From Nitrospirales bacterium (GTDB lineage: Bacteria > Nitrospirota > Nitrospiria > Nitrospirales > UBA2166), in contig JAJDBL010000109.1 of the NCBI GenBank assembly GCA_029261375.1, forward strand, positions 1 to 5,788: 5,788 nucleotides of DNA, written 5' to 3'. Positions 1-5,788 of the stretch are shown in pieces (positions within the stretch are counted from its first letter, which is position 1; every line of letters starts with the position of its first letter). A model generated the notes under the pieces. It saw nothing but the letters and a program-made list of their open reading frames with translations. It was not told the origin of the DNA and did not search any database. The position numbers and the translations under genes are program-made.

Positions 1-2
1 AG

Positions 3-113
3 TTGGACACGAGCACCATGAAAGACATCACGCTGAAGCTCAGACTGAAGGATGCGAAAAATCACAAAGCGAAGGTGAACAGGGCGCTCTCGATTACCGC
101 CGTGCCAGAGTGA
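3..113 (+). CDS. 3' end of an unidentified gene (partial)
   Basis: This frame is open from the left edge to a TGA at 111-113 and would encode the last 36 residues of a protein whose start lies outside the window. The segment alternates hydrophobic and charged residues (ITLKLRLKDA near its start), as in a beta-strand, and ends with ALSITAVPE. That pattern loosely recalls the C-terminal strands of pseudopilin or minor-pilin proteins, but the piece is too short to assign a family. An internal ATG at 18 could start a 31-residue peptide, but no convincing ribosome binding site precedes it. A second frame is also open here until about 118, so the choice of frame is itself uncertain. No function is claimed. 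Confidence 0.3.
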   Translation: MDTSTMKDITLKLRLKDAKNHKAKVNRALSITAVPE

Positions 114-251
114 ACTGAATAGTCTGATCATCTTGCTTCTATCCCCTACGTACCGTCACAACGCTTTCGGCTCAACGGAGATGTTGGCTTTGTTGGTGGG
201 TTTGATGCGAGAATATCGAAGAATGACGGACACTCCAGACCCCATAGGCTT

Positions 252-299
252 GACGACAGAGGGAGACACTGATTCATATATTCCCTTTTTCGTCTTTTT
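252..299 (+). terminator. Candidate intrinsic terminator with imperfect 13-bp stem
   Basis: The arm at 252-264 (GACGACAGAGGGA) pairs with the arm at 282-294 (TCCCTTTTTCGTC). There is one C/T mismatch and one G-T wobble. A 17-base loop separates the arms and five T residues follow immediately (295-299). On the + strand this has the form of a Rho-independent terminator. It would end transcripts from the gene that finishes at 113. The loop is longer than usual and the stem is only partly GC-rich, so the call is moderate. If the downstream cluster is transcribed from a promoter further left, the same hairpin could act as an attenuator. Confidence 0.45.
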
Positions 300-423
300 G
301 TAGCGGCCCATGAAAACCCCTCGGCACAAAACTAAACCCAAGTCGGTCACAACACCAAAGCGGAAGCCTACGAGTCGAGGGAAACAGACGAGAACGACCG
401 CACCTGTAACAACCCCACGATCC

Positions 424-430
424 GGGAGGA
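424..430 (+). promoter_or_regulatory. Ribosome binding site that sets the start of the coiled-coil gene
   Basis: GGGAGGA stands five bases before the ATG at 436 and is a near-ideal Shine-Dalgarno sequence. The alternative in-frame ATG at 310 is preceded only by T-rich and GCGGCCC sequence with no match. This site is the reason for choosing 436. Confidence 0.55.
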
Positions 431-435
431 AATCG

Positions 436-1044
436 ATGAACAAGAAAGAAGCCGGACAACACGCAGGGATAGACGGCCTGATGATGAGTGACGACAAGGA
501 TAAGACCCAACTGACTGCTGATCAAGGCGGCAACGTCAACCTGGACAAGATTCGGGATATCCTATTCGGCGCTGAAGCGCGCGAGACCGACAAGAGGTTT
601 GCGCGACTTGAAGAACGACTGCTGAAGGAAGCAGAACGCTTGAGAAACGATGTCAAGAACCGATTTGACTCGCTCGAACAATACATGAAAAAGGAAACCG
701 AGACCGTGATGGATCGCCTCAAAACCGAGCAAGCAGAGCGCACTGAGGCCGTGAAAGATGTCTCCAAAGAGTTACGAGATTTAGCTAAGACCGTAGAGAA
801 AAAGACTGCGCAGCTGGAAGATCGGGTCACGAAGGGTCAACGGACCCTCCGTGACCAGCTTCTCGATCAAAATAACCTCCTCACTGATGAGATCCGCAAA
901 ACGCGCGAGGATCTTTCTTCCACATTTGACGAAGCCATCCAAGAACTTCGAACGGAAAAACCTGACCGCGCCGCGCTTGCGGAGCTATTTATGGAAGTCA
1001 GTATGCGCCTCACGAACGAGTTCAAGATTCCCAATCCAGAGTGA
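436..1044 (+). CDS. Cytoplasmic coiled-coil protein with LF-containing N-terminal motif
   Basis: The 202-residue product has no signal peptide or membrane helix and is highly charged. Residues 36-62 hold the motif LDKIRDILFG followed closely by RLEERL. From about residue 51 to 173 the sequence is a long heptad-rich coiled coil dominated by Glu, Lys, Arg and Leu. A short separate segment, about 177-200, ends in RLTNEFKIP. The first motif resembles residues 31-53 of the next gene product, so the two proteins may share a docking or dimerisation element. I recall similar motif-plus-coil proteins of unknown function encoded beside OmpA-like proteins and small GTPases, but this was not checked. The frame remains open back to an ATG at 310 (244 residues). 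Genome callers may choose that longer form, which adds a basic, low-complexity tail. An adaptor or scaffold role is inferred only from shape and context. Confidence 0.8.
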   Translation: MNKKEAGQHAGIDGLMMSDDKDKTQLTADQGGNVNLDKIRDILFGAEARETDKRFARLEERLLKEAERLRNDVKNRFDSLEQYMKKETETVMDRLKTEQAERTEAVKDVSKELRDLAKTVEKKTAQLEDRVTKGQRTLRDQLLDQNNLLTDEIRKTREDLSSTFDEAIQELRTEKPDRAALAELFMEVSMRLTNEFKIPNPE

Positions 1045-1162
1045 GAACGCGAATGTCCATCGCCCCGTGATGACATCAGCCCTTGCGTACCCTACTGGAG
1101 ACCGTCGTACCGTTGCGCTGCTAGGCTGTGACGTGAATTGACTCATTTTATTTCTCCTCTGA

Positions 1163-2953
1163 ATGAGAAAACCATCAAGAATGGATGATCCTTCATTCAA
1201 GGACCATTCCAGACGCACAACGCCTGAAACTCCTGCCAACGGCGAAGACGGCCTCACCGAACTGCGTCATCTACTCTTCGCCCCGGAAACAACCCGACTC
1301 ACCGAAATTAAAGAACGCCTCGATGACCCACAGCTTCATGCGCGAGACATAAGCGAGGTGTTGCCGGATGCCGTGCGCATCCGGTCGACGCGTGATACAC
1401 AATTGACCACCGCGCTCACGCCTATCGTTGAAGAGGCAATTCATACTTCTGTTCAGAAGTCACCGCAAATGCTCGTCGACGCCATTTCCCCGTTGATGGG
1501 GCCAGCGATTCGGAAATCTATCTTGGTGACGATTCAAGGGATGATTCAGTCGCTGAATCAGGCCATCGAACACAGCTTTTCGGTCAAGGGACTCGGATGG
1601 AGACTCGAGGCACTACGGACAGGAAAGCCGTTTGCCGAAATCGTCCTTCTTCATTCATTGGTGTACCGCGTTGAACATGTGTTTCTCATTCATAAAAAAA
1701 CGGGATTACTGCTTCAGCACGTGAATGACGGAGTTGTCACGATTGAACACGAAGATCTGGTATCGAGCATGCTCACGGCAATCCAGGACTTTGTTCAAGA
1801 CTCATTCGGAACACAACAGGGTGACGGCTTGAGTACGTTGCAGGTTGGAGGCATGACGGTGTGGATAGAACAGGGATCGCAGGCGCTGTTGGCGACCGTG
1901 ATCAGGGGAACACCCCCAGAGGCATTGAGGCCCATGTTACTTGATGTCCTCGACACTATTCATGCGGAGCACGCGGATCTGCTTGTGTTGTTTGAAGGAG
2001 ACTCGACTCCCTTTGAGGCGGTACGACCAAGCCTGGAGGACTGTCTTCAACGCCAATATCAGGACGTCAAGAAGCGGAAAACCTCCCCGCTATTATGGAT
2101 GATGGGAGCAACAATAATTGTCGCGTTCGGGCTGTGGACGTTTTCGGCTATCCGTGAGCATCTCCGTTGGACAGATTACATCGCCACACTACAGGCTCAG
2201 CCTGGAATCGTGGTGACATCGACCGAGCGACGGGATGGCAAATATATCGTCGTTGGACTTCGCGACCCTATGGCCGAAGACCCGGAGGCAATCCTTGCAA
2301 CCCAGACTGTTATTGCCCCTGAGACAGTCGCAAGCGTGTGGGAACCATACTATGCCCTGACGACAGAGTTTCAACTGGCGAGAGCCAGACGTGCACTGAA
2401 GCCCCCAGCCACCGTCACCCTCAGCATGGAACACGCCATCCTCCGTGCACGCGGTGCTGCCCCCCACCGATGGGTCGTCGAAGCCGGGCAATTGGCTCGA
2501 ACCCTCCCCGGGATCGATCACTATCACGATGATGATGTTCTCGATACGGATGTGAGAGAGCTTGAGGCATACAAAATGAAGATAGAACACCTGTATTTCC
2601 AGTACCCGCGAGGATCGAGCGCCATTTCCGAAGCACTAAAGGAGCAGCTGGAACTGACATCAGAAACCATCAAAAAAATGGATACCTCTGCACAAAGAGC
2701 TGGCAAACACGTTCACATTGACATCATTGGGCACGCTGACGAGATTGGATCCGAGACAGTGAATCTCGCGATCAGTCAGCGACGTGCAGCCCGTCTCTTG
2801 GCCAAAGTGGATTCGCCAACGCTCGCTCATGTCACGATGACAGCACGCGGCATCGGAACACAGATGACACGGAGTGACGGTTCTTCTGACCGCGATCCTG
2901 CATCCAATCGACGAGTGTCCTTTAATCTTCGTATCACGGATGTTCTTCCATAG
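1163..2953 (+). CDS. OmpA-domain inner-membrane protein with large cytoplasmic roadblock-like region
   Basis: The product has 596 residues. Residues 31-53 (LTELRHLLFA then EIKERL) repeat the motif of the upstream coiled-coil protein. Residues about 55-155 are helical. About 160-285 alternate strands and helices in a way that suggests a roadblock/longin-type fold, which in other bacteria pairs with small GTPases (weak, by eye). One membrane helix spans about 310-330, preceded by KKRK at 303-306, which places the N-terminus in the cytoplasm. Periplasmic residues 331-465 include a possible BON-like part. An OmpA C-terminal domain follows at about 475-591, with HADEIG at 524-529, N534, R541 and NRRV at 582-585. 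D526 and R541 match the spacing of the OmpA residues that bind diaminopimelate, so cell-wall attachment is expected. A TGA directly precedes the ATG, so the gene cannot start earlier. No Shine-Dalgarno is visible, and the in-frame ATG at 1181 is a possible alternative start. Confidence 0.88.
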   Translation: MRKPSRMDDPSFKDHSRRTTPETPANGEDGLTELRHLLFAPETTRLTEIKERLDDPQLHARDISEVLPDAVRIRSTRDTQLTTALTPIVEEAIHTSVQKSPQMLVDAISPLMGPAIRKSILVTIQGMIQSLNQAIEHSFSVKGLGWRLEALRTGKPFAEIVLLHSLVYRVEHVFLIHKKTGLLLQHVNDGVVTIEHEDLVSSMLTAIQDFVQDSFGTQQGDGLSTLQVGGMTVWIEQGSQALLATVIRGTPPEALRPMLLDVLDTIHAEHADLLVLFEGDSTPFEAVRPSLEDCLQRQYQDVKKRKTSPLLWMMGATIIVAFGLWTFSAIREHLRWTDYIATLQAQPGIVVTSTERRDGKYIVVGLRDPMAEDPEAILATQTVIAPETVASVWEPYYALTTEFQLARARRALKPPATVTLSMEHAILRARGAAPHRWVVEAGQLARTLPGIDHYHDDDVLDTDVRELEAYKMKIEHLYFQYPRGSSAISEALKEQLELTSETIKKMDTSAQRAGKHVHIDIIGHADEIGSETVNLAISQRRAARLLAKVDSPTLAHVTMTARGIGTQMTRSDGSSDRDPASNRRVSFNLRITDVLP

Positions 2954-2968
2954 AAAACCGTTAACACC

Positions 2969-3481
2969 ATGATTCAGAAAAAGATCTGCATGATCGGTGC
3001 GTTCGCGGTAGGAAAGACAAGCTTAGTTGAGCGGTTCGTGACCAGTCTCTTTTCAGAGAAGTATCACACGACTATCGGCGTGAAGATCGACAAGAAACTC
3101 ATACACGTGAGGGATTGTGACATGTCAATGATTCTCTGGGATTTGTACGGAGAGGATGAGTTTCAAAAGATCAGGGCCTCGTATCTCCGAGGTGCCGCTG
3201 GCTACTTGTTGGTCGCGGATGGAACCAGAGCTGAGACACTGACCAAGGCCGTTGCACTGCAGAAATTCACTGAGGAGACGCTAGGGAAAACACCCTTTGC
3301 ACTCCTCATCAATAAGTGTGATTTGGTCAATGAGAGGGAGATCGATCGCAACGACCTTGAAACCTGTAGGCAGAACGGCTGGAGAGTCATTGAGACTAGC
3401 GCAAAAACTGGGGAAGCTATTGAGGATGCCTTTCTAACCCTCGCAGCGGACATGCTGGAATGCGACGCCAACACGCAATAG
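2969..3481 (+). CDS. Ras/Rab-like small GTPase
   Basis: The 170-residue product is a single Ras-fold G domain. All five guanine-nucleotide motifs are visible: P-loop GAFAVGKT at 10-17, switch I YHTTIG at 32-37 with T35, switch II WDLYGEDEF at 57-65, NKCD at 115-118 and SAK at 144-146. Numbering coincides with H-Ras through T35, which makes comparison easy. F12 and A13 replace the two Ras glycines, and E62 stands where Ras has its catalytic Gln61, so intrinsic hydrolysis may be slow or rely on a partner. There is no C-terminal lipidation motif, membrane helix or signal peptide, so the protein should be cytosolic. The start lies 15 bases after the stop of the OmpA-domain gene and lacks a clear Shine-Dalgarno, which suggests translational coupling. 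It resembles the prokaryotic Ras-superfamily groups of unknown function more than MglA, but subfamily placement needs a tree. Confidence 0.93.
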   Translation: MIQKKICMIGAFAVGKTSLVERFVTSLFSEKYHTTIGVKIDKKLIHVRDCDMSMILWDLYGEDEFQKIRASYLRGAAGYLLVADGTRAETLTKAVALQKFTEETLGKTPFALLINKCDLVNEREIDRNDLETCRQNGWRVIETSAKTGEAIEDAFLTLAADMLECDANTQ

Positions 3482-5247
3482 ATGATTCCGTTTTAGCAAA
3501 CCTCATGACCGCCATGGATCTCGTGGTGATGGAGCGCCAGCGCAACGCAGGATCGTTTCGAATATTGAACGAGACGCCGCGCTGGCTTCAACAGCTGTAT
3601 CCAGATGTGGGGAGCAGGCTGGATACAGTGCAGCCGGGAAAGATCGTTCCGTTTCTGGAGAACTTTCTTATCGATGCAGAGTGTTTCTGGGATCAACGGA
3701 CTGAAACACGATTGAAATCCGGAGCGTGGAGTGAGGGGACTCGTTCAGATGCCGAGTCCCACCTCGAGGCAACAGCGATGATTGTCAATGGTCGAAACTT
3801 GCTGGTGATTGAACGGCTCGGAGCAGAATTTCAGTCGCAACACACGGTGCTACAGCGAGCAAGAGAACACGATTTGAAATTCACAAAGACCGTTAAAAAA
3901 AATGAACGAGCGCTTGCGAATGTTGGGACACAGCTTCAGAAGAGCCAAGCAGCCCGTGACGATCTCGCCTCGATGATAGATCATCTCGGCCTCGCTGCGA
4001 TCATCACCGACATGAATGGCACCATAACGTTTATCAGTGAACCCGCCAGGACCCTGTTAGGGCTTGGGCGAGATGGAATCATCGGCACGCATTGGATGAA
4101 CGTCTCAGCGCTAGAACATCGCGCACAGGAAGCGTTGCAGGCAATGATCCGGCAACCTCAACATCGACGAACATCCGTAGAAGTGAATGTTCTCACCTCA
4201 GACGGGAAGCGCAGCTGGATTGCGATTGAAATCCGCGATGATCCCCGAGAGACACAGCGGAGGATGTTGGTTCTTCGTGATGTCACCGAGATTCATGCTC
4301 TCCGTCAGATGCTCAATGAAAAGTTTACGTTTCACGACCTGATCGGGAAGAGTCAACCAATGCAAACGGTCTATCAGCGACTAAAGGATCTCGCAATGGT
4401 TGACACGACGGTATTGATCGAGGGGGAGACAGGAACTGGAAAGGAACTAGTGGCCAAAGCTATACATTTTTCCAGCAAGCGGAAGGATCATCCCTTCCTC
4501 GCTGTGAACTGCGCCGGACTCACTGATGCACTCCTTGGAAGTCACCTGTTCGGGCATCGGCGCGGCGCGTTTACTGGAGCAATCGCGAATCATCAAGGCT
4601 TTTTCGAAGCCGCGAGCGGGGGGACACTTCTCCTCGACGAAATCGGTGATATGCCCATGACGGTACAAACAAGCGTACTCCGGGTCCTGCAAGAGAAAGA
4701 GATTCTCCGACTTGGCGACTCCAAACCCCGCAAGGTTGATGTACGCGTATTAGCCGCAACTCATCAGAATCTGAACGAACTCGTTGCGTCGGAAAAGTTT
4801 CGTGCTGATTTACTCTATCGAATTCGAGTGGCAAGAGTTCATGTTCCTGCGTTGCGGGAACGCCGTGAGGACATTCCACCTCTCGTGTCATCGTTCTTGA
4901 GCCAGTGTTGTGCGGCAACGGGAAAAACTGTGGAGAACGTCGATCCCCAAGCCATGCGAAAGTTAGTGGCGTATCCCTGGCCTGGCAACGTGCGCGAGCT
5001 CAGAAGCGCAATCGAATATTCGGTCATCCATGCCAAAACATCCGGCATCTGCGATGCCGATCTTCCCCCAGAGATTATCGAATCCAATCCTCCTGATACG
5101 ACCTCAAGCGATACTCCGCTAGATGAGAAGAGAATCGTTATCGCCGCCTTGGAACAAACCGGAGGAAACCGTGCGGCAGCGGCGCGGTCGTTAGGCATCG
5201 GCCGTGCAACATTCTACCGTCGTCTTTCAGCGCTCGGAATCAGCTAG
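3460..5247 (+). CDS. Sigma-54 enhancer-binding protein with PAS-like sensor region
   Basis: The 595-residue product is an NtrC-class transcription activator. Residues about 10-120 form a PAS-like domain (LKSGAW at 85-90, HLEATA soon after). About 125-168 look coiled-coil. A second, clearer PAS domain covers about 168-278 and ends in VLRDVTE. The AAA+ domain, about 291-515, has Walker A GETGTGKE at 322-329, an intact sigma-54-contacting GAFTGA at 369-374, Walker B LLLDEI at 390-395, arginine fingers R448 and R454 in FRADLLYRI, and WPGNVREL at 507-514. A Fis-type helix-turn-helix fills about 555-595. There is no receiver domain, so control should come from the sensor region rather than phosphorylation of this protein. 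The chosen ATG overlaps the GTPase gene by 22 bases. The ATG at 3505 would remove the overlap but cuts close to the first domain. It is likely active on sigma-54 holoenzyme at promoters such as the one at 5512-5527. Confidence 0.94.
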   Translation: MRRQHAIDDSVLANLMTAMDLVVMERQRNAGSFRILNETPRWLQQLYPDVGSRLDTVQPGKIVPFLENFLIDAECFWDQRTETRLKSGAWSEGTRSDAESHLEATAMIVNGRNLLVIERLGAEFQSQHTVLQRAREHDLKFTKTVKKNERALANVGTQLQKSQAARDDLASMIDHLGLAAIITDMNGTITFISEPARTLLGLGRDGIIGTHWMNVSALEHRAQEALQAMIRQPQHRRTSVEVNVLTSDGKRSWIAIEIRDDPRETQRRMLVLRDVTEIHALRQMLNEKFTFHDLIGKSQPMQTVYQRLKDLAMVDTTVLIEGETGTGKELVAKAIHFSSKRKDHPFLAVNCAGLTDALLGSHLFGHRRGAFTGAIANHQGFFEAASGGTLLLDEIGDMPMTVQTSVLRVLQEKEILRLGDSKPRKVDVRVLAATHQNLNELVASEKFRADLLYRIRVARVHVPALRERREDIPPLVSSFLSQCCAATGKTVENVDPQAMRKLVAYPWPGNVRELRSAIEYSVIHAKTSGICDADLPPEIIESNPPDTTSSDTPLDEKRIVIAALEQTGGNRAAAARSLGIGRATFYRRLSALGIS

Positions 5248-5374
5248 AAAATGTAGTTCGCCCCGGCAGAATAGGGCAACAGATCCTGGGGCCTGAAGCA
5301 AAATCTGCCTCCCGATCCCGCCACGTCGCGCACAACCGCCTCCCTTAAAGCAGCGCTAGTCATTTCCACGAACG

Positions 5375-5425
5375 TGTCCCACGCGAGACACCTCTGGGAC
5401 AGTACCGATACATCGATATGTCTCA
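5375..5425. promoter_or_regulatory. Cluster of four TGTCYC half-sites, candidate enhancer for a sigma-54 activator
   Basis: TGTCCCA at 5375-5381 and TGGGACA at 5395-5401 are perfect inverted copies separated by 13 bases. GAGACA at 5385-5390 is the reverse complement of TGTCTC, and TGTCTCA occurs again at 5419-5425. The first three half-sites begin 10 and 11 bases apart, close to one helical turn, so they would lie on the same DNA face. The cluster lies about 110-165 bases upstream of the start point predicted from the sigma-54 element, which is a usual position for upstream activator sites. The protein that binds is not known. The Fis-type domain encoded just upstream is the obvious candidate, by inference. 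Confidence 0.4.
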
Positions 5426-5511
5426 CTGATCGACTCTGAGGACTGGAGCACCGAAGGAGTTTCACCACTCAACAGGTTAAAAACATGGCGATTTTCATAT
5501 CGGCGGGTGTT

Positions 5512-5527
5512 TGGCATGCGCTTTGCA
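5512..5527 (+). promoter_or_regulatory. Sigma-54 (-24/-12) promoter, near consensus
   Basis: The sequence reads TGGCATG, four bases, TTGCA. Against the consensus TGGCACG-N4-TTGCA it matches 11 of 12 defined bases, with GG at 5513-5514 and GC at 5525-5526 exactly ten bases apart. The predicted transcription start is near 5538. It points into the response-regulator gene and stands about 270 bases after the end of a sigma-54 activator gene, which strengthens the call. Confidence 0.75.
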
Positions 5528-5555
5528 AGGTCATCAATGCTACTAGGAAATTTGA

Positions 5556-5561
5556 GGGAGG
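5556..5561 (+). promoter_or_regulatory. Ribosome binding site of the response-regulator gene
   Basis: GGGAGG is a good Shine-Dalgarno core, although it lies 14 bases before the ATG at 5576, which is longer than usual. It falls inside the transcript predicted from the sigma-54 promoter. The competing ATG at 5537 would sit on the transcription start itself. Confidence 0.45.
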
Positions 5562-5575
5562 ATCAACGCACCTGT

Positions 5576-5788
5576 ATGTCCAGCCGCGCCCATCATGGCC
5601 TGAAAATCGAGGATCTTCCGAAGGGGGATGAGGCCGTTGTGATCATCGATGATGAGGAACTCATACGATACCTTCTGGGGACAGCGCTGCAACAACTAGG
5701 GTATGAGGTACAACTTTGCAAAAATGCACTCGAAGCACTGGTAGTTATTGAGAATGCGAACCTGAACACTCACCAGCTTCCAAATCTT
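5576..5788 (+). CDS. Response regulator receiver protein (5' part, runs off window)
   Basis: The frame is open to the right edge and gives the first 71 residues. After a short leader, residues about 20-60 match the start of a CheY-like receiver domain: the hydrophobic strand VVIIDDEE with the acidic pair D25 and D26, then a helix (LIRYLLGTALQQL), then GYEVQLCKNALEAL. The phospho-acceptor Asp and any output domain lie beyond the window, so the effector type is unknown. The frame also allows a start at 5537, preceded by AAGG, but that ATG coincides with the start point predicted from the sigma-54 promoter, so 5576 is preferred. Placement behind this promoter suggests that the upstream PAS/sigma-54 activator controls it, linking one-component sensing to a phosphorelay. 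This link is inference. Confidence 0.75.
   Translation, partial: MSSRAHHGLKIEDLPKGDEAVVIIDDEELIRYLLGTALQQLGYEVQLCKNALEALVVIENANLNTHQLPNL

Larger units (their letters stand above)
114..435. other. Gene-free leader between the partial gene and the coiled-coil gene
   Basis: This stretch holds no gene I can support on either strand. It contains the candidate terminator at 252-299. A TTGACG at 250-255 with a poor TCATAT 18 bases downstream could be read as a sigma-70 promoter, but it lies inside the terminator stem and loop. The frame of the downstream gene is open back to an ATG at 310, giving a Lys/Arg/Thr/Pro-rich 42-residue extension. I leave that part out because its start has no ribosome binding site. 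I see no clear promoter between 300 and 435, so the start of the cluster transcript remains unplaced. Confidence 0.4.
5248..5575. other. Gene-free regulatory stretch before the response-regulator gene
   Basis: This stretch of more than 300 bases contains no gene I can support on either strand. Its left part (5248-5370) shows only a weak GCCCCGG / CCTGGGGC hairpin without a T tract. The right part carries the TGTCYC half-site cluster, the sigma-54 promoter and a ribosome binding site. This order of activator sites, about 100 to 130 bases, then a -24/-12 element is typical of sigma-54 control regions. Confidence 0.55.

Noticed and set aside
194..209. Sigma-54-like TGGTGGG-N4-ATGCG with correct GG/GC spacing
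   Set aside because: It matches only about 7 of 12 consensus bases and would fire into the terminator-like hairpin at 252-299.
250..279. TTGACG with TCATAT 18 bases downstream as a sigma-70 promoter
   Set aside because: The -10 is poor and the whole element lies within the better-supported terminator hairpin.
1138..1166. TTGACT before the OmpA-domain gene as a promoter -35
   Set aside because: The position for a -10 falls on the start codon and does not match, so no promoter can be supported in this gap.
5260..5292. GCCCCGG / CCTGGGGC hairpin after the activator gene as a terminator
   Set aside because: The stem has a bulge, the loop is 18 bases and no T tract follows, so termination is unsupported.
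5244..5468. 74-residue minus-strand reading frame in the gene-free stretch
   Set aside because: It has no recognisable domain, overlaps the end of the activator gene on the other strand and covers the half-site cluster.
5501..5516. Second sigma-54-like element (CGGCGGG-N4-TGGCA) overlapping the strong one
   Set aside because: It matches about 8 of 12 bases and its -12 part overlaps the -24 part of the much better element, so it is probably a chance match.
2588..5584. CACCTGTAT-N-TCCAG found near 2590 and again near 5570
   Set aside because: It is a single 15-base near-match between coding and leader sequence with no shared flanks, so likely coincidence.
5485..5631. 48-residue + strand frame starting in front of the sigma-54 promoter
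   Set aside because: It spans the promoter and overlaps the receiver gene in another frame, and its composition is not protein-like.

Overview
The window looks like part of a Gram-negative bacterial chromosome. It encodes an inner-membrane protein with an OmpA-type peptidoglycan-binding domain, a sigma-54 activator and a near-consensus sigma-54 promoter. Base composition is moderate and the genes are densely packed on the + strand. The combination reminds me of Nitrospira-like or related environmental bacteria, but that is an impression and no sequence here proves the phylum.

Layout. At 3-113 is the 3' end of an unidentified gene. It is followed by a gene-free stretch holding a candidate intrinsic terminator (252-299). 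From about 436 to 5247 runs a compact + strand cluster of four genes: (1) a cytoplasmic coiled-coil protein; (2) a 596-residue single-pass membrane protein with a large cytoplasmic region, one membrane helix and a C-terminal OmpA-like domain; (3) a 170-residue Ras/Rab-like small GTPase; (4) a 595-residue sigma-54 enhancer-binding protein with a PAS-like sensor region in place of a receiver domain. Gap sizes are 118 bp, 15 bp and then a 22-bp overlap, so genes 2-4 are very probably co-transcribed and gene 1 probably belongs with them. A 328-bp non-coding stretch (5248-5575) follows. It carries four TGTCYC half-sites (5375-5425) and a sigma-54 -24/-12 element matching 11 of 12 consensus bases (5512-5527), directly in front of the start of a response-regulator gene that runs off the window.

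How the genes may work together (inference). The GTPase would be a cytoplasmic switch. The OmpA-like protein would tie a cytoplasmic, roadblock/longin-like region to the cell wall, and the coiled-coil protein, which shares a short LF-containing motif with it, would be an adaptor. The sigma-54 activator would translate a signal into transcription, with the neighbouring response-regulator gene as its most obvious target. The overall role (polarity, envelope remodelling, surface behaviour or other) cannot be read from the sequence. I know of no characterised system with exactly this gene set, and this cluster is the main candidate for something undescribed.
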